A DNA stretch of 64,000 nt, taken from positions 1 to 64,000 of the forward strand of contig CAWDVK010000009.1 of assembly GCA_963805715.1 (NCBI GenBank), given 5' to 3'. This DNA is from CAWDVK01 sp963805715 (GTDB taxonomy: Bacteria > Actinomycetota > Actinomycetes > Streptosporangiales > Streptosporangiaceae). Positions 25,458-34,379 of the stretch are shown piece after piece (within the stretch, counting starts at the first letter, position 1; every line of letters starts with the position of its first letter). Both the position numbers and the translations under genes were made by a program. Under the pieces are notes generated by a model. The model saw nothing but the letters and a program-made list of their open reading frames with translations. It was not told the DNA's origin and did no database searches.

Positions 25458-26111
25458 GTGGTGCTTGACCTTGTCCTGATCGGCCTGGCGATAGCATTCG
25501 ACCCGCTGCCGCTGACGGCATTCCTCATCGTGCTGCCTTCCAAGCGCGGGGTGCGAAAAGGCGCGGCGTTCGTGTTCGGGTGGCTGGCGTCCCTGGCGAT
25601 CGTGGTCACGGTCACCGTGCTCGCTACTGGCAATAATCCCCCCAAGCCGAACACGGCGCCATCACTCGCAGATCTGGCGGTGAAGATTGCTCTCGGGGTC
25701 ATCCTCGTCGCGATTGCGCTCCGGCAGCGCCGGAGGATGGGGCGACCGAAGAAGCCGAAGAAGCCACCGAAGTGGCAGGCGCACGTGGACAACATGTCCC
25801 AATGGTTCGCCATGGGCCTGGCGCCCGCCCTCCAGCCCTGGGTTCTGATCGGCGCGGGCGCTGCCACTGTCGTCGAGGCCAAACTGTCCAGTGCCGGGAG
25901 CTACCTCGCGCTGTTCCTGTTCTGCGTACTAGCCTCGGCGTCCTACCTCGCCATGGAGATCTACGCCGGTATCAAGCCCGACCAGAGCCAGGCGTTCCTG
26001 GCCAGGTTCAGGACCTGGATAGGCACCCGCACCGACCAGGTGATCATCTGGGGGAGCTTGATCCTGGGTCTCTGGCTCATCGCTTACAGCATCCGCCTGA
26101 TCGTCATCTGA
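25458..26111 (+). CDS. GAP/Sap-family membrane protein (first copy)
   Basis: This 217-residue protein starts at GTG 25458, seven bases after AGGGAGA. Six hydrophobic segments are seen, beginning VLIGLAIAFDPLPLTAFLIV and including VFGWLASLAIVVTVTVLA. A basic loop (RRRMGRPKKPKKPPKWQAHV) precedes the second half. This is the GAP family, related to the mycobacterial Sap (sulfolipid-1-addressing) protein and thought to help move glycolipid or peptidolipid material across the membrane. Two relatives are in this window (33723 and 46507). A half-site GGGTGA lies at 25436-25441, but no full palindrome. Confidence 0.82.
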   Translation: MVLDLVLIGLAIAFDPLPLTAFLIVLPSKRGVRKGAAFVFGWLASLAIVVTVTVLATGNNPPKPNTAPSLADLAVKIALGVILVAIALRQRRRMGRPKKPKKPPKWQAHVDNMSQWFAMGLAPALQPWVLIGAGAATVVEAKLSSAGSYLALFLFCVLASASYLAMEIYAGIKPDQSQAFLARFRTWIGTRTDQVIIWGSLILGLWLIAYSIRLIVI

Positions 26112-26210
26112 GACTGCTTTGCCCCTAAAACCAGGGCTGCCGGGCCCGGCCGCGGATGCGCGGCACCTATGCCCGCGGCGGAGTAGCCTGACCTGGCGCT
26201 AGCTGCCGCC

Positions 26211-27677
26211 TTAGATTTCGGTGGTGGCTTGGGCCTTGCCGTCTTTGACGGCGGCCTGGAGGGCGGCGTAGTCGCGTTCGTTCTGGTCGGCGTAGGTTTC
26301 GGCGAAGTCGGCGATGGCCTGGTCGAATCTGGCGGAGCCGCCGAGGTAGGCGGCCAGGGCGATGCGGTCGCCGGAGCGGGCGTGCGCCCGGGCGAGGGTC
26401 CAGCCGCACAGGCGGGCGTAGATGGTCATGCCGACGGGGAGCATCTGCTCGATCGGCACGGAGAATTTCCAGTCCTTCAGCTGGCGGACGTAGAAGTCGC
26501 GGTCCACGCCGTCGGGTGCGGGGACGCGGGTCCAGCCGAGGAAGATGTCGCTCTGGGCCTGCATCAGGTGCTGGCCGGCGACGACGCGCTCGCCCTGGTT
26601 GGCATACCGGCTGCGCCCGCAGTAGCCGGCCAGGACCGAGGGCTGGGCTTCCTTGGCTTGCAGGAACAGCGGCTCGACGCCGTCGGCGGCGTCCATCAGC
26701 AGGATCCAGGCGCGGGTGCCGACGCTGCCGACCCCGACGACCTTGCGGGCCACCTGGACCATCGTGAACTGCTCCAGCAGGTGCCGCCGGTCGGATTGCA
26801 GGGTGCGCCCGTACTTGCCCAGCACGACGCGGAGCAGTTCGTAGAGGGCGTCGGCCTGCACGCCGGGGAAGACCTCTTCGACGGGGACGATCATCGGCGG
26901 GTCGCTGATGATCCGCCGCCGCCCGTCGACCACGGTGGTCAGCTTGGCCAGCGCTTTCGTGCTGTCGCTGGTGTGGGCCTTGGCCAGCAGCTTCTCGGCG
27001 ACCTTGAGCCTTTTCGCCTTGACCTGGGACCGGAACTCGGCGAGGGCCGGCTCGATGTCCAGGTGGGCGTACCAAACGTCCAGCAGGGGCTGCTGGGCGA
27101 AGCTGCGCATGGCCGTGCGGTAGGCCTCGGCCGCCGCCAGGGCGATCTTGCGGCGGGCCTTGGCGGGGAACCCGTTGTCCCGCCCGGCCACGGCCAGGCT
27201 CGCGGCCAGCCGCTTGACATCCCATTCGAACGGGCCGGGCAGGGTCTCGTCGAAGTCGTTGACGTCGAAGACCAGGCGCCGTTCCGGTGAGGCGAACGCG
27301 CCGAAATTCGACAGGTGGGCATCCCCGCACAGCTGCACCCGCAGGCCGCAGGCGGGCGTGGTGGCCAGGTCCGCCGCCATCGGGAGCGCTGCGCCGCGGT
27401 AGAACGTGAACGGGGAGACCAGCATCCGCCCGTGCCGGACCGGTACCAGCTCCGGCACCCGCGACGTAGCCTGCTCCAGCAGCAGCCCGACCGGATCCCG
27501 CGACCCATCGGGCTGGAACTCCGCATGCGACTCCAGCGGAGCCGCTGCCCGGGCAGCCTTCCCCCTGGCCGCCCGGTCCGCACGGCTCAGCTGCTCCGCC
27601 GCCGCGGCCCGCGCCGGACCCCGGGCAGATGCCTGCGCGCCACGCCTTCCAGCCGCGCCCTCGGTCTTCGCTGTCAT
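26211..27677 (-). CDS. DUF2252-family protein (intact copy)
   Basis: This 488-residue protein begins at ATG 27677 with GGAGGG seven bases upstream. DUF2252 motifs include RMLVSPFTFYRGAALPMAAD, LCGDAHLSNFGAF, FDVNDFDETLPGPFEWDVKR and, near the end, SGDRIALAAYLGGSARFDQA. The H-x-x-N-F and D-x-N-D-F-D-E elements resemble the catalytic loop and metal site of kinase-like phosphotransferases, so a protein- or aminoglycoside-kinase-like fold has been proposed; activity is unproven. Residues 1-60 are low-complexity and basic. It converges with the GAP gene. A frameshifted close copy is at 38364. Confidence 0.9.
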   Translation of the reverse strand: MTAKTEGAAGRRGAQASARGPARAAAAEQLSRADRAARGKAARAAAPLESHAEFQPDGSRDPVGLLLEQATSRVPELVPVRHGRMLVSPFTFYRGAALPMAADLATTPACGLRVQLCGDAHLSNFGAFASPERRLVFDVNDFDETLPGPFEWDVKRLAASLAVAGRDNGFPAKARRKIALAAAEAYRTAMRSFAQQPLLDVWYAHLDIEPALAEFRSQVKAKRLKVAEKLLAKAHTSDSTKALAKLTTVVDGRRRIISDPPMIVPVEEVFPGVQADALYELLRVVLGKYGRTLQSDRRHLLEQFTMVQVARKVVGVGSVGTRAWILLMDAADGVEPLFLQAKEAQPSVLAGYCGRSRYANQGERVVAGQHLMQAQSDIFLGWTRVPAPDGVDRDFYVRQLKDWKFSVPIEQMLPVGMTIYARLCGWTLARAHARSGDRIALAAYLGGSARFDQAIADFAETYADQNERDYAALQAAVKDGKAQATTEI

Positions 27678-27725
27678 GGCCACTCCCTCCGAGCCGAACG
27701 GGTGATGTCTCGTGCCAGACCGCCC

Positions 27726-29180
27726 CTATGTCGCGTGCGCCGTGCCTGAGTCCGCCTCCGGCAGAGATGGCCGCTTCCGGGGCGCTACGAGGTGCCGCAG
27801 CGTGGCCCAGTTCACCGGGGGCTTCGGCGGGGCGACACCTGGCCGGTCCCGCGGTACCCAGACGCGGAGCGCGCCGGGACGGATCGTGCACTCTACTGGC
27901 GTGGACATCGATACCGCCTCGCCGTCAATGCCGACCGGGATCTGCAGTGCGTCGGCACTGATTTCGATCGTCTTCGCTGTCAGCACGCTCAGCCCGGCTG
28001 CATGTGTCCCGTAGAGCAGGCCGACAGCCTGCCGCGCGCCGCTCACGTTGACGCCCACCACACCGAGCACACCGCGGTCCAGCCGCGCACGGCGGCTCAG
28101 GCCGGCAATGTCCCCGGTTCCGTACGGGTTGTTGGCTACCAGGAGAGCCTGTGGTGCCTTGATCTCCGCGCCGTCTGCTCGTGCCGCGAGCCGTGCTCCG
28201 CGGTGGCCTTGCAGCAGGTCCGGGAGTGTGTTCAGCGTCGTGTTCAGCTTGTCGCCACGGTAGGCCGGGGTCTCGACCACCTCGGCGTAGGCGCCGAATG
28301 ACGCGTTGTTGACGAACGTCTGGCCGCCGATCACCCCGAGGTCGACGCGCAGTTCGACGGCATCGGACAGCGCGCCAAGGCACGCCGAAGGGTCGTCCCG
28401 GTCCAGCCCGAGATCGAGGGCAAAGTGATTGCGCGTGCCAGCGGTGATCACGATGAACGGGATGCCGTGCTCGGCGGCGACGCCGGCCACCAGGGCCTGC
28501 GTGCCGTCGCCTCCGGCGACGCCAAGCAGATCGGCACCCCCGGCAACAGCCTCACGAGCCACTTCGGCGACGTCGACTGGTTCAGGCCCGCTCATCAGGA
28601 ATACCTCGGCGCCAAGTCCTTCTGCCTTACTCTTCAGATCGAACTTCCCCACCTTCCCGCCGCCGGACTTCGGGTTCATGATCAGATACGGGTGCGCGGC
28701 AGGCGGCTCCGCCGGGTGCTCGGGCATGCGCCAGTCCGGTTGCTCACCAGTCAGCGCCGAGCGCGCGGTCATGCCCGCGAGCAGCCACGCGGCGGCCGAC
28801 ACAACCGCCACCCACAGCAGCCCAGCGAACGCGTAGACGACGATCACCGTGATCGGCGCAAGGATGAAGACCGCGAGCGACAGCCAGCGCCGCGCGCCAC
28901 GCTGGGAAAGGAAGAAGTACGCCGCGGCCAGGGTCACCGCGGCGGCCCCCAGACCGACGGCCAGCATCGCGACGCTCTTCAGCCCAGCAAAAACCGCCAG
29001 AATCACGATCGCCACACCCACGAGCACGAAGCTCAGGCGCGCGAGCCAACGCTGCGAGCGCGCGCCCGGCAAACTCGCCTCCGGCATCACGGCAGCCACC
29101 ACATCGTCACCGCCGGGCAAGGCGAATTCCGGGGCAGTGTCCACGTCGAATGTGCCCGGCGGCAACATGCCACCGCTCAT
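27726..29180 (-). CDS. Diacylglycerol/lipid kinase-like protein with N-terminal membrane domain
   Basis: This 484-residue protein has four hydrophobic segments between about residues 40 and 140 (FVLVGVAIVILAVFAGL, AVGLGAAAVTLAAAYFFL, LAVFILAPITVIVVYAF, VAVVSAAAWLLAG). A DAGK catalytic domain follows, with PYLIMNPKSGGGKVGKFDL, the nucleotide loop GVAGGDGTQALV and TAGTRNHFALDLGL. The C-terminal beta domain ends VGIDGEAVSMSTPVECTIRP. It should phosphorylate diacylglycerol or a related lipid at the inner membrane face. ATG 29180 has no strong ribosome site; ATG 29168 is possible. Operator candidate site 8 lies 76 bases upstream. Confidence 0.9.
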   Translation of the reverse strand: MSGGMLPPGTFDVDTAPEFALPGGDDVVAAVMPEASLPGARSQRWLARLSFVLVGVAIVILAVFAGLKSVAMLAVGLGAAAVTLAAAYFFLSQRGARRWLSLAVFILAPITVIVVYAFAGLLWVAVVSAAAWLLAGMTARSALTGEQPDWRMPEHPAEPPAAHPYLIMNPKSGGGKVGKFDLKSKAEGLGAEVFLMSGPEPVDVAEVAREAVAGGADLLGVAGGDGTQALVAGVAAEHGIPFIVITAGTRNHFALDLGLDRDDPSACLGALSDAVELRVDLGVIGGQTFVNNASFGAYAEVVETPAYRGDKLNTTLNTLPDLLQGHRGARLAARADGAEIKAPQALLVANNPYGTGDIAGLSRRARLDRGVLGVVGVNVSGARQAVGLLYGTHAAGLSVLTAKTIEISADALQIPVGIDGEAVSMSTPVECTIRPGALRVWVPRDRPGVAPPKPPVNWATLRHLVAPRKRPSLPEADSGTAHAT

Positions 29181-29890
29181 GCCAGCAGATCACGCCAACG
29201 GCGACCAGGGTCTTGTCCATGCCCGAGATCGTCACATGCTGGCGGCTCCGGCACCTCACCCGGCCGGGGGTGACACCGCTCTGGCGACGGCATGCCACGC
29301 AAGAGACCTGAACCCAGCGGGAGCACTGCTCGCGCCGCTCAGCAGCCCTCTTCCGGCAAAATCGGCTTCGATTTTTCGCTTCCAGAATCAGACATCGAAT
29401 GGGAGCAGTGAGGGTTGCGGCTCGCAGACTGGAGCCGTGACCTGCAGCCTCCGGGGTCGGGACGGCGGTATGAACCGGCGCCCTCTTCGTCCCGAACTAA
29501 GCGCGTAAGCCGTCATCGCTGCCGGTGACCAGCGTGTCCGCAGTTCAGCAGCATTGCCTCCGGGACGATGACCACGTCCGATCCCGCCATCTCTGGCCTC
29601 ACCGGGATCAGGCTGCCCTCAACCGAACCACCTGCTGCATTCGAATTTGACTTCGATCCATCCAGCTACGCTGCATCCGGGTGAACTAGGTGCTCGGGCC
29701 AAGCACGCACCACGCGACAGGTGCTTCGTCGACGTAGGCGAGCACGCCGGGAGCTGTTGGCTCATCCACCCGGGCGCGGCAGAAGAGGGCCGCGCAGGAC
29801 GGCGACGGGCCTGGGCGCCTGGCGCTGCTTCGACGAGCCCTGCCAGCCGGCACAGAGCCGGTCACGCCAGATCCGCGCGACTGAATCGCC
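29181..29890. other. Intergenic region
   Basis: Apart from operator candidate site 8 I see no gene. Open frames here lack start signals and recognisable domains. A part around 29340-29480 is less GC-rich than its surroundings. Confidence 0.5.
29256..29273. promoter_or_regulatory. Palindromic operator candidate, site 8
   Basis: TCACCC-GGCCGG-GGGTGA, 76 bases upstream of the minus-strand DAG-kinase-like gene. The distance is nearly the same as at sites 1, 3, 4, 6 and 7. Confidence 0.75.
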
Positions 29891-30014
29891 GGGCCCGCAA
29901 GAGGCCAGGGACGCCTTGCGACTGCGCTACGCGAACGGTGAGATCAGCCGGGATGATTACCTCCAGGGCAAAGTCGGAGCTGGAGGACTGACTCAACGGC
30001 ACGTGCGCCAGTGA
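29891..30014 (+). pseudogene. SHOCT-domain C-terminal fragment
   Basis: The frame ending at the TGA of 30012-30014 reads EARDALRLRYANGEISRDDY and then LQGKVGAG. This fits the SHOCT motif (L-x-x-R-Y-A-x-G-E-I-x-x-x-E-Y-x-x-x-K). No matching upstream part is present. SHOCT domains normally terminate short membrane proteins in actinobacteria. Confidence 0.6.
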
Positions 30015-30410
30015 AGATCGGCGATCTTGCTAACACTGTTGCTAACAACGGCGCCGGATAACTCTGGACGAGAGTGGAGCGGCCGGGGCCGCGACGAACC
30101 CCGCAGGCAGGTCAGGATCACTGAACCTGGCCGCTGGTGGACGACTCTGATCTTGCTACGGATCTGAAGGCTGGGGTGCGACTCCCTCCGAGCGCGCCAG
30201 TGTAGCCACAGGTCAGGACCTTGTTCCGGGAGCGAGCAAGGCCCTGGATCTCTGTCCCGGGGGCCTCGAGTCTCACAATTTCCTCGCAGCTCCTAAAAGA
30301 TCTTGTGAATCCTGGCGAGTGCAGCCTGGCCCCGTGGCCTGTGGGTCTGGCGGAACGAGCGCGACCAGAGGACGATTAGTTGGCTGCTCCCGTTCTGAAA
30401 GGACTCCGCT
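30015..30410. other. Intergenic region with a degenerate tRNA-like end
   Basis: No gene is supported. It contains the phrase GATCTTGCTAAC followed by a second GCTAAC (about 30029-30050), which recurs in part at about 47305, and the tRNA-like element at 30161-30199. Confidence 0.4.
30161..30199 (+). repeat. Degenerate tRNA 3'-end-like sequence
   Basis: The bases GGGG-TGCGACT-CCCTC resemble a T-arm with one loop substitution, followed by CGAGCGCGCCA as an acceptor end. It differs from the 1433/30997 repeats and may derive from another tRNA. One mismatch and one wobble in the stem make a functional tRNA unlikely. Confidence 0.35.
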
Positions 30411-30770
30411 ATGCCCGACAGTGACACGCCAGTCATGGACACCCTCGCGGTGATGACCGCCGCATCGCTGGAGAGCAGCGACCTGCCCCCACGCGAGTTC
30501 ATGATTGCCCGGATCGCCGCCCTGGTCGCCGTGGACGCGACCGCTGCGTCCTATGCGCTCAACGTCGAAGCGGCGGCCGACTCCGGCATCACCCTCGATG
30601 ACGTCGAAGACATTCTCATCGCAGTGGCACCCATCGTGGGCACGGCCCGCGTGGTCTCGGCGGCGGCGAACATCGCCGAGGGCCTGGGATTCGTGGTCGC
30701 CGTAGCCGAAGCTGAGCTAGAGGGCGAATTAGAGGCAGAGGCAGAGGCAGAGGCAGACGACGACGCCTAA
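30411..30770 (+). CDS. Carboxymuconolactone-decarboxylase/AhpD-like protein with acidic tail (first copy)
   Basis: This 119-residue protein starts at ATG 30411, seven bases after AAAGGA. Residues about 20-100 are helical, with FMIARIAALVAVDATAASYA and ITLDDVEDILIAVAPIVGTA, the pattern of CMD-like alpha-helical proteins. The C-x-x-C redox motif of AhpD is absent, with Ala residues in the corresponding stretch, so peroxidase activity is not expected. The end is a Glu/Ala/Asp run encoded by GAGGCA repeats. A paralogue is at 45728. Confidence 0.75.
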   Translation: MPDSDTPVMDTLAVMTAASLESSDLPPREFMIARIAALVAVDATAASYALNVEAAADSGITLDDVEDILIAVAPIVGTARVVSAAANIAEGLGFVVAVAEAELEGELEAEAEAEADDDA

Positions 30771-30996
30771 GCCCGGCGCCGCGCCAATGGTGCCCGCCGC
30801 GTGCCCGATCAGGCGGTCAGCCATGGGTCTGCTCGCTAGTACGTTCGAGGGCTCGAACAGCTCAGGGTTCTGGGGCCTAACTAGGGCCAGTGGTAGGCCC
30901 ATCGTGCAGACTATTCCAGACCACCGGAGCCCACGTTCCAGCAGGTCAGACGGCAGGTACGAGGTTCTGACCAGGTACTCCTCAAAGCCCATATTT

Positions 30997-31045
30997 CGCC
31001 TTACAAGCGAGGGGTCACTGGTTCGATCCCCAGTTGCGCCCACCC
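30997..31045 (+). repeat. tRNA 3'-half direct repeat (att copy C)
   Basis: The first 34 bases, from CGCCTTACAAGCG through the T-loop, are identical to copy B. It then has one extra C, and its acceptor strand TTGCGCCCACC matches copy A rather than copy B. It ends CACCC instead of CACCA. No 5' half of a tRNA precedes it. It closes the 29.5-kb interval that copy B opens. Confidence 0.75.
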
Positions 31046-31611
31046 ATGTCAGGAGCATGTTTCGACTCTGCGTTCGATCGCTACGGCATCAGGCCGGGAA
31101 CCAATGGTTGCGATCGGCGGCGCGAGAAAAGTGCCACAATCGAGCCTTCGGCCCTAGCCAGAGGAATCGAGACGCGTCAGTCGTCCGAAAGCTGAACCGC
31201 AGCGGCCAGCACGACAGCAGCGGGCGTCGTCCTGTCCTAACGTCGGCGTCGATGCCGAGGAAGCCGGCGTAGATGCGGCGACAGATGCCAGGCACGACCG
31301 ACACGCAGCGCGGCTCTCTTAGACCATTGCCCGCAGGCGGGGAATTTCCGGTGCTCGCCGCCATGGTTAGCGGGTGCGGCCGCTATCGGAGGAGACGATG
31401 TCCGCTACGGACGGTGACCAGCCTGGCGGTGCTCTGAGCGCTTGCGCAGCGACAGACGACGTGATACGCGGGTGATCATCTCCGCGGCCCGATGCGTGCC
31501 GCGCAGGCCCGGCAACTGCAGCGCAAGAAGCGGGCGCGCCGAAGAGCGTGCTCCGCGCTGGGCGCTACAGGCGGGAACCGTGCTGTCTCGGTGCCCTGGG
31601 CCCCGCTCGCG
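31046..31611. other. Intergenic region with no recognisable gene
   Basis: Short open frames on both strands lack ribosome sites and domain matches. It separates the tRNA-like repeat from the DUF389 pseudogene. Confidence 0.45.
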
Positions 31612-32395
31612 TCACTGGCCGCGAGCGTCCGCGGCTTGCCCCTGTGCGTGTGAGCGGACACGCCAGATGATCCGCTGGAGGCGCAGGCCCAGTGCCCCGA
31701 TCACGATGAGCACTGTCACGTTCAGAAGCAGCTGAAATACTGACCCCGGGCCTCGCTCCAGTTGGCGTAGGCGATCGACAGGCCGGTGTCAGCGGCGGCC
31801 GGGATTGTGGTGACGGAGATGAAGACGCCGATGAGGGCGGCTGCCCGCGCTTCGGTCAGTGACACCACGCCGACGATCCCGGCCAGGACGGCGACGATCA
31901 GGGAAAACAGGTTCGGTTCGTCGATCAGGCTCGAGACCGGGCGCACTCCGAGCGAGTATGCCCCGGGCGTGTGACCGAACCAGCGGATCGCCAGCCCGAA
32001 GATCAAAGTCATGATGATCGCGGCCGTGAACCCGGCCAGCAGGGCGAGGGCACCCCGGACAATCGCCGGAGTGTCTCGCTGGTCGATGCCGAGCGCGACA
32101 CCCATGATCGCGTTGTATTCCGGGCCTACGGCATAGCGCCGACGATGAGGACTGGGAATTGGTCAAGATCCCGACGGCGCCGATGAGCCCGGCTATGGCC
32201 AGCAGGATGTAGGAACTGAGAGCGTAGATGGCATCGGAAGGGATTTTAGCCTCGACGATATCCCACGCCGGAGCGATGTCGCGCTGGACGAGCCGGTGCC
32301 TGGGGGCGGAGTTGCCTGTCCGCCGATGGCCGCGTCCGCGGACTGGATGGTGATCGCGCCGCGGTGGTCACCGGCGAAGGCCTCCAGCTATGAAA
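31612..32395 (-). pseudogene. DUF389-family membrane protein, several frameshifts
   Basis: Minus-strand segments in different frames form one DUF389 protein. The first gives AIYALSSYILLAIAGLIGAV and GILTNSQ. The next, FPVLIVGAM, needs one extra base to continue as VGPEYNAIMGVALGI. Then comes the long frame AIVRGALALLAGFTAAIIMT to AADTGLSIAYANWSEARG. A final shift at about 31736 gives SVFQLLLNVTVLIVIGALGL and ends at the stop of 31612-31614. At least three single-base changes are needed. The intact protein would be a multi-pass membrane protein of unknown function. Confidence 0.85.
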
Positions 32396-32653
32396 GGTCA
32401 TCTTAACTTCACTCCAAGCTCGGCGCTGAAAGAAGTAATGACGCTCCTACAATTCCGGTGAGCGATCGTCAAGTCCAGGGACAGATGCCAGGGCACGTTC
32501 TAATCGATGGGCCTTGCTGGTGCCACGCTGCTGTCGGGGCCCGGCGAAGGCCGCGGCGGCGGCGGTAGGAATCCACTCCAGCGGCCATGGCAGGGTCCCA
32601 GCCGTGCGGCCAGCCGCCCGACGGGTAGAGCGCGGAAGGAGGAGGCATTCTGA

Positions 32654-33691
32654 GTGGCCGGGCACAAGAACGGCCCGTCCGCCGAGGAGCATGCCAGCGA
32701 ACATGGCCGGCCCGCCCGCAGGTGGCTAGCCAGACGGTCGCGGCGGCTCCGCTCGGCGGTGAAGGCCGAACAAGCGGGTCAAGCCGAGCTGGGCAAAGTC
32801 GAGCGTCAGGAACGGGATCGCCTGTCGACGCTGGTGCGCGCCCGGGCCAACGAGCGCCAGCAGGTCCTGCATGAACGTTTCCCGCACTTGCCGTACAAGT
32901 TCCTCGCACCAATCGGCGAGGTCGCCGCCCGGCCACGGATCGACGACCTGGCCACCCACGCTGGCGCGCTGACCTACGGCTCATTCCTGGCCATCCCTCC
33001 TCTGCTGCTGTTCGCCTCGTCCGTCGTGGGCTTCGTGCTGGCCGGGCACCCGGAGGCCGCGCAGAAAGCAGTGCAGGAACTGGTCAGCCTGGTGCCCGGC
33101 CTCGGATCGCTGGTGACCGAACAAGTGCAGGCCACCATCAACGGGCGAGTGACACTCGGGGTGATCGGCGTGCTCGGGCTCTTGTGGTCGGCGTCAGGCT
33201 TCGCGAGCCGGCTACGGCACGCTCTCGGCGTGATCTTCCGCACCGAGTGGGTGGGGCTGCTCACCGGGCGGATCCGGGGCACCGTGATCGGGGTCCTCAT
33301 GGTGGCGGCGTTCGTCGCCCTGGCCCTCTTCACCGGGGTTGAGGCTCGGCTGCAGGCCACCCACCGGACGACGATCGCGAGCTTGGTCCAGGCCGCCGCC
33401 TTCGCGTTCGGCGGATTCGCGCTTTTCCTGATTACCTACCGCCTGCTCACCCCCGGGAAGGGCCTAAGACTCCGGGACCACCTCCCCGGCGCTGTGGCTT
33501 TCACGATTGCATGGCTAGCGCTGACGGCCCTCGGGGAACTCGTATTCACGCGCCTGATCCAGAACTCGACCGCGCTGTACGGAACGATCGGCGGGATCTT
33601 CGGCCTGCTCGCGTACCTGTACGCAACGATGTGGTCATTGCTGATCGGGGCCGAACTGTCTGCCGTGCTGGTGCGTCGGCACCCAAGCTGA
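32654..33691 (+). CDS. YihY/BrkB-family membrane protein
   Basis: This 345-residue protein starts at GTG 32654, eight bases after GGAGGAGG. A charged N-terminal extension of about 90 residues precedes the YihY domain, which has six helices. ATHAGALTYGSFLAIPPLLL is the conserved first-helix motif (A-x-x-x-S-F-x-x-I-P-P/S-L-L-L), and ALYGTIGGIFGLLAYLYATM carries the Y-G-x-x-G-x-x-x-x-L-L-x-W/Y-L-Y pattern near the end. Members were once called RNase BN, wrongly; they are inner-membrane proteins of unclear function. It converges with the GAP gene at 33723, with only 31 bases between. Confidence 0.88.
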   Translation: MAGHKNGPSAEEHASEHGRPARRWLARRSRRLRSAVKAEQAGQAELGKVERQERDRLSTLVRARANERQQVLHERFPHLPYKFLAPIGEVAARPRIDDLATHAGALTYGSFLAIPPLLLFASSVVGFVLAGHPEAAQKAVQELVSLVPGLGSLVTEQVQATINGRVTLGVIGVLGLLWSASGFASRLRHALGVIFRTEWVGLLTGRIRGTVIGVLMVAAFVALALFTGVEARLQATHRTTIASLVQAAAFAFGGFALFLITYRLLTPGKGLRLRDHLPGAVAFTIAWLALTALGELVFTRLIQNSTALYGTIGGIFGLLAYLYATMWSLLIGAELSAVLVRRHPS

Positions 33692-33722
33692 CCTCGCGGG
33701 GACCCCCGGGCGGCGAGCGCTG

Positions 33723-34379
33723 CTAGGTGACGATGTAGTACATGCTGGTTGCGACCAGCCAGAAGCCGAGTACCAGGGACACGATGACGATGACCTGGTC
33801 GGTATGGGTATCGATCCAGCCTCGCGACCGGGCGAGGAACTCCTGCGCTGGCTGGGGGCGAAAGCCGGCGTAGATCTCCATCGCGAGGATCGAGGATGTG
33901 GCGATGACGCAGAACAGCGCCAGCGCCAGGTAACTCTCCCAGGACGAGAGCTTCGCCTCGACGATGACCGCGACACCCGCGGCGACCAGTCCCCAGGGCT
34001 GGGTGAGCGGGGCAAGCCCGATGGCGAACCACGGCGTCATGTTGTCGATGTGCGTCTGCCACCTGGGGGGCTTTTTCGGCGGTTTCGGCTTACCCAGCTT
34101 CCGGTAGTACCGGATCGCGATCACCAGCAGCCCAGCGCCGATGGCGAGCTTGGCCGCGAGTGCGGCCAGCGAGGGAGCGGTGTTGGGCTTGGGAGGCTTG
34201 TTGTCGGTGACGAGTACCGTGAACGCAATCACGATCGCGAGCGACAGCAGCCAGCCGAAGATAAACGCGGCGCCCTTCCGCACGCCGCCCTTTGACGCGA
34301 GAACAAGGATGAACGCGGTGAGCGGGATCGGTTCGAGCGTGATCACCAGGCCGATGAGAACAAGGCTAAGGACGAGCAT
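33723..34379 (-). CDS. GAP/Sap-family membrane protein (second copy)
   Basis: These 218 residues are closely related to the protein at 25458. SLVLIGLVITLEPIPLTAFI opens both-type N-termini, and KPPKPNTAPSLA and a basic KPKPPKKPPRWQTHIDNM loop appear in the same places. Six hydrophobic segments are present. ATG 34379 has only a weak ribosome site (GGAACG). The first copy lies next to an intact DUF2252 gene, while this one is in the same region as the frameshifted DUF2252 copy, which suggests both genes were duplicated together or repeatedly recruited. Confidence 0.82.
   Translation of the reverse strand: MLVLSLVLIGLVITLEPIPLTAFILVLASKGGVRKGAAFIFGWLLSLAIVIAFTVLVTDNKPPKPNTAPSLAALAAKLAIGAGLLVIAIRYYRKLGKPKPPKKPPRWQTHIDNMTPWFAIGLAPLTQPWGLVAAGVAVIVEAKLSSWESYLALALFCVIATSSILAMEIYAGFRPQPAQEFLARSRGWIDTHTDQVIVIVSLVLGFWLVATSMYYIVT

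Noticed and set aside
27700..27705. GGGTGA half-site upstream of DUF2252
   Set aside because: No matching left half; probably chance.
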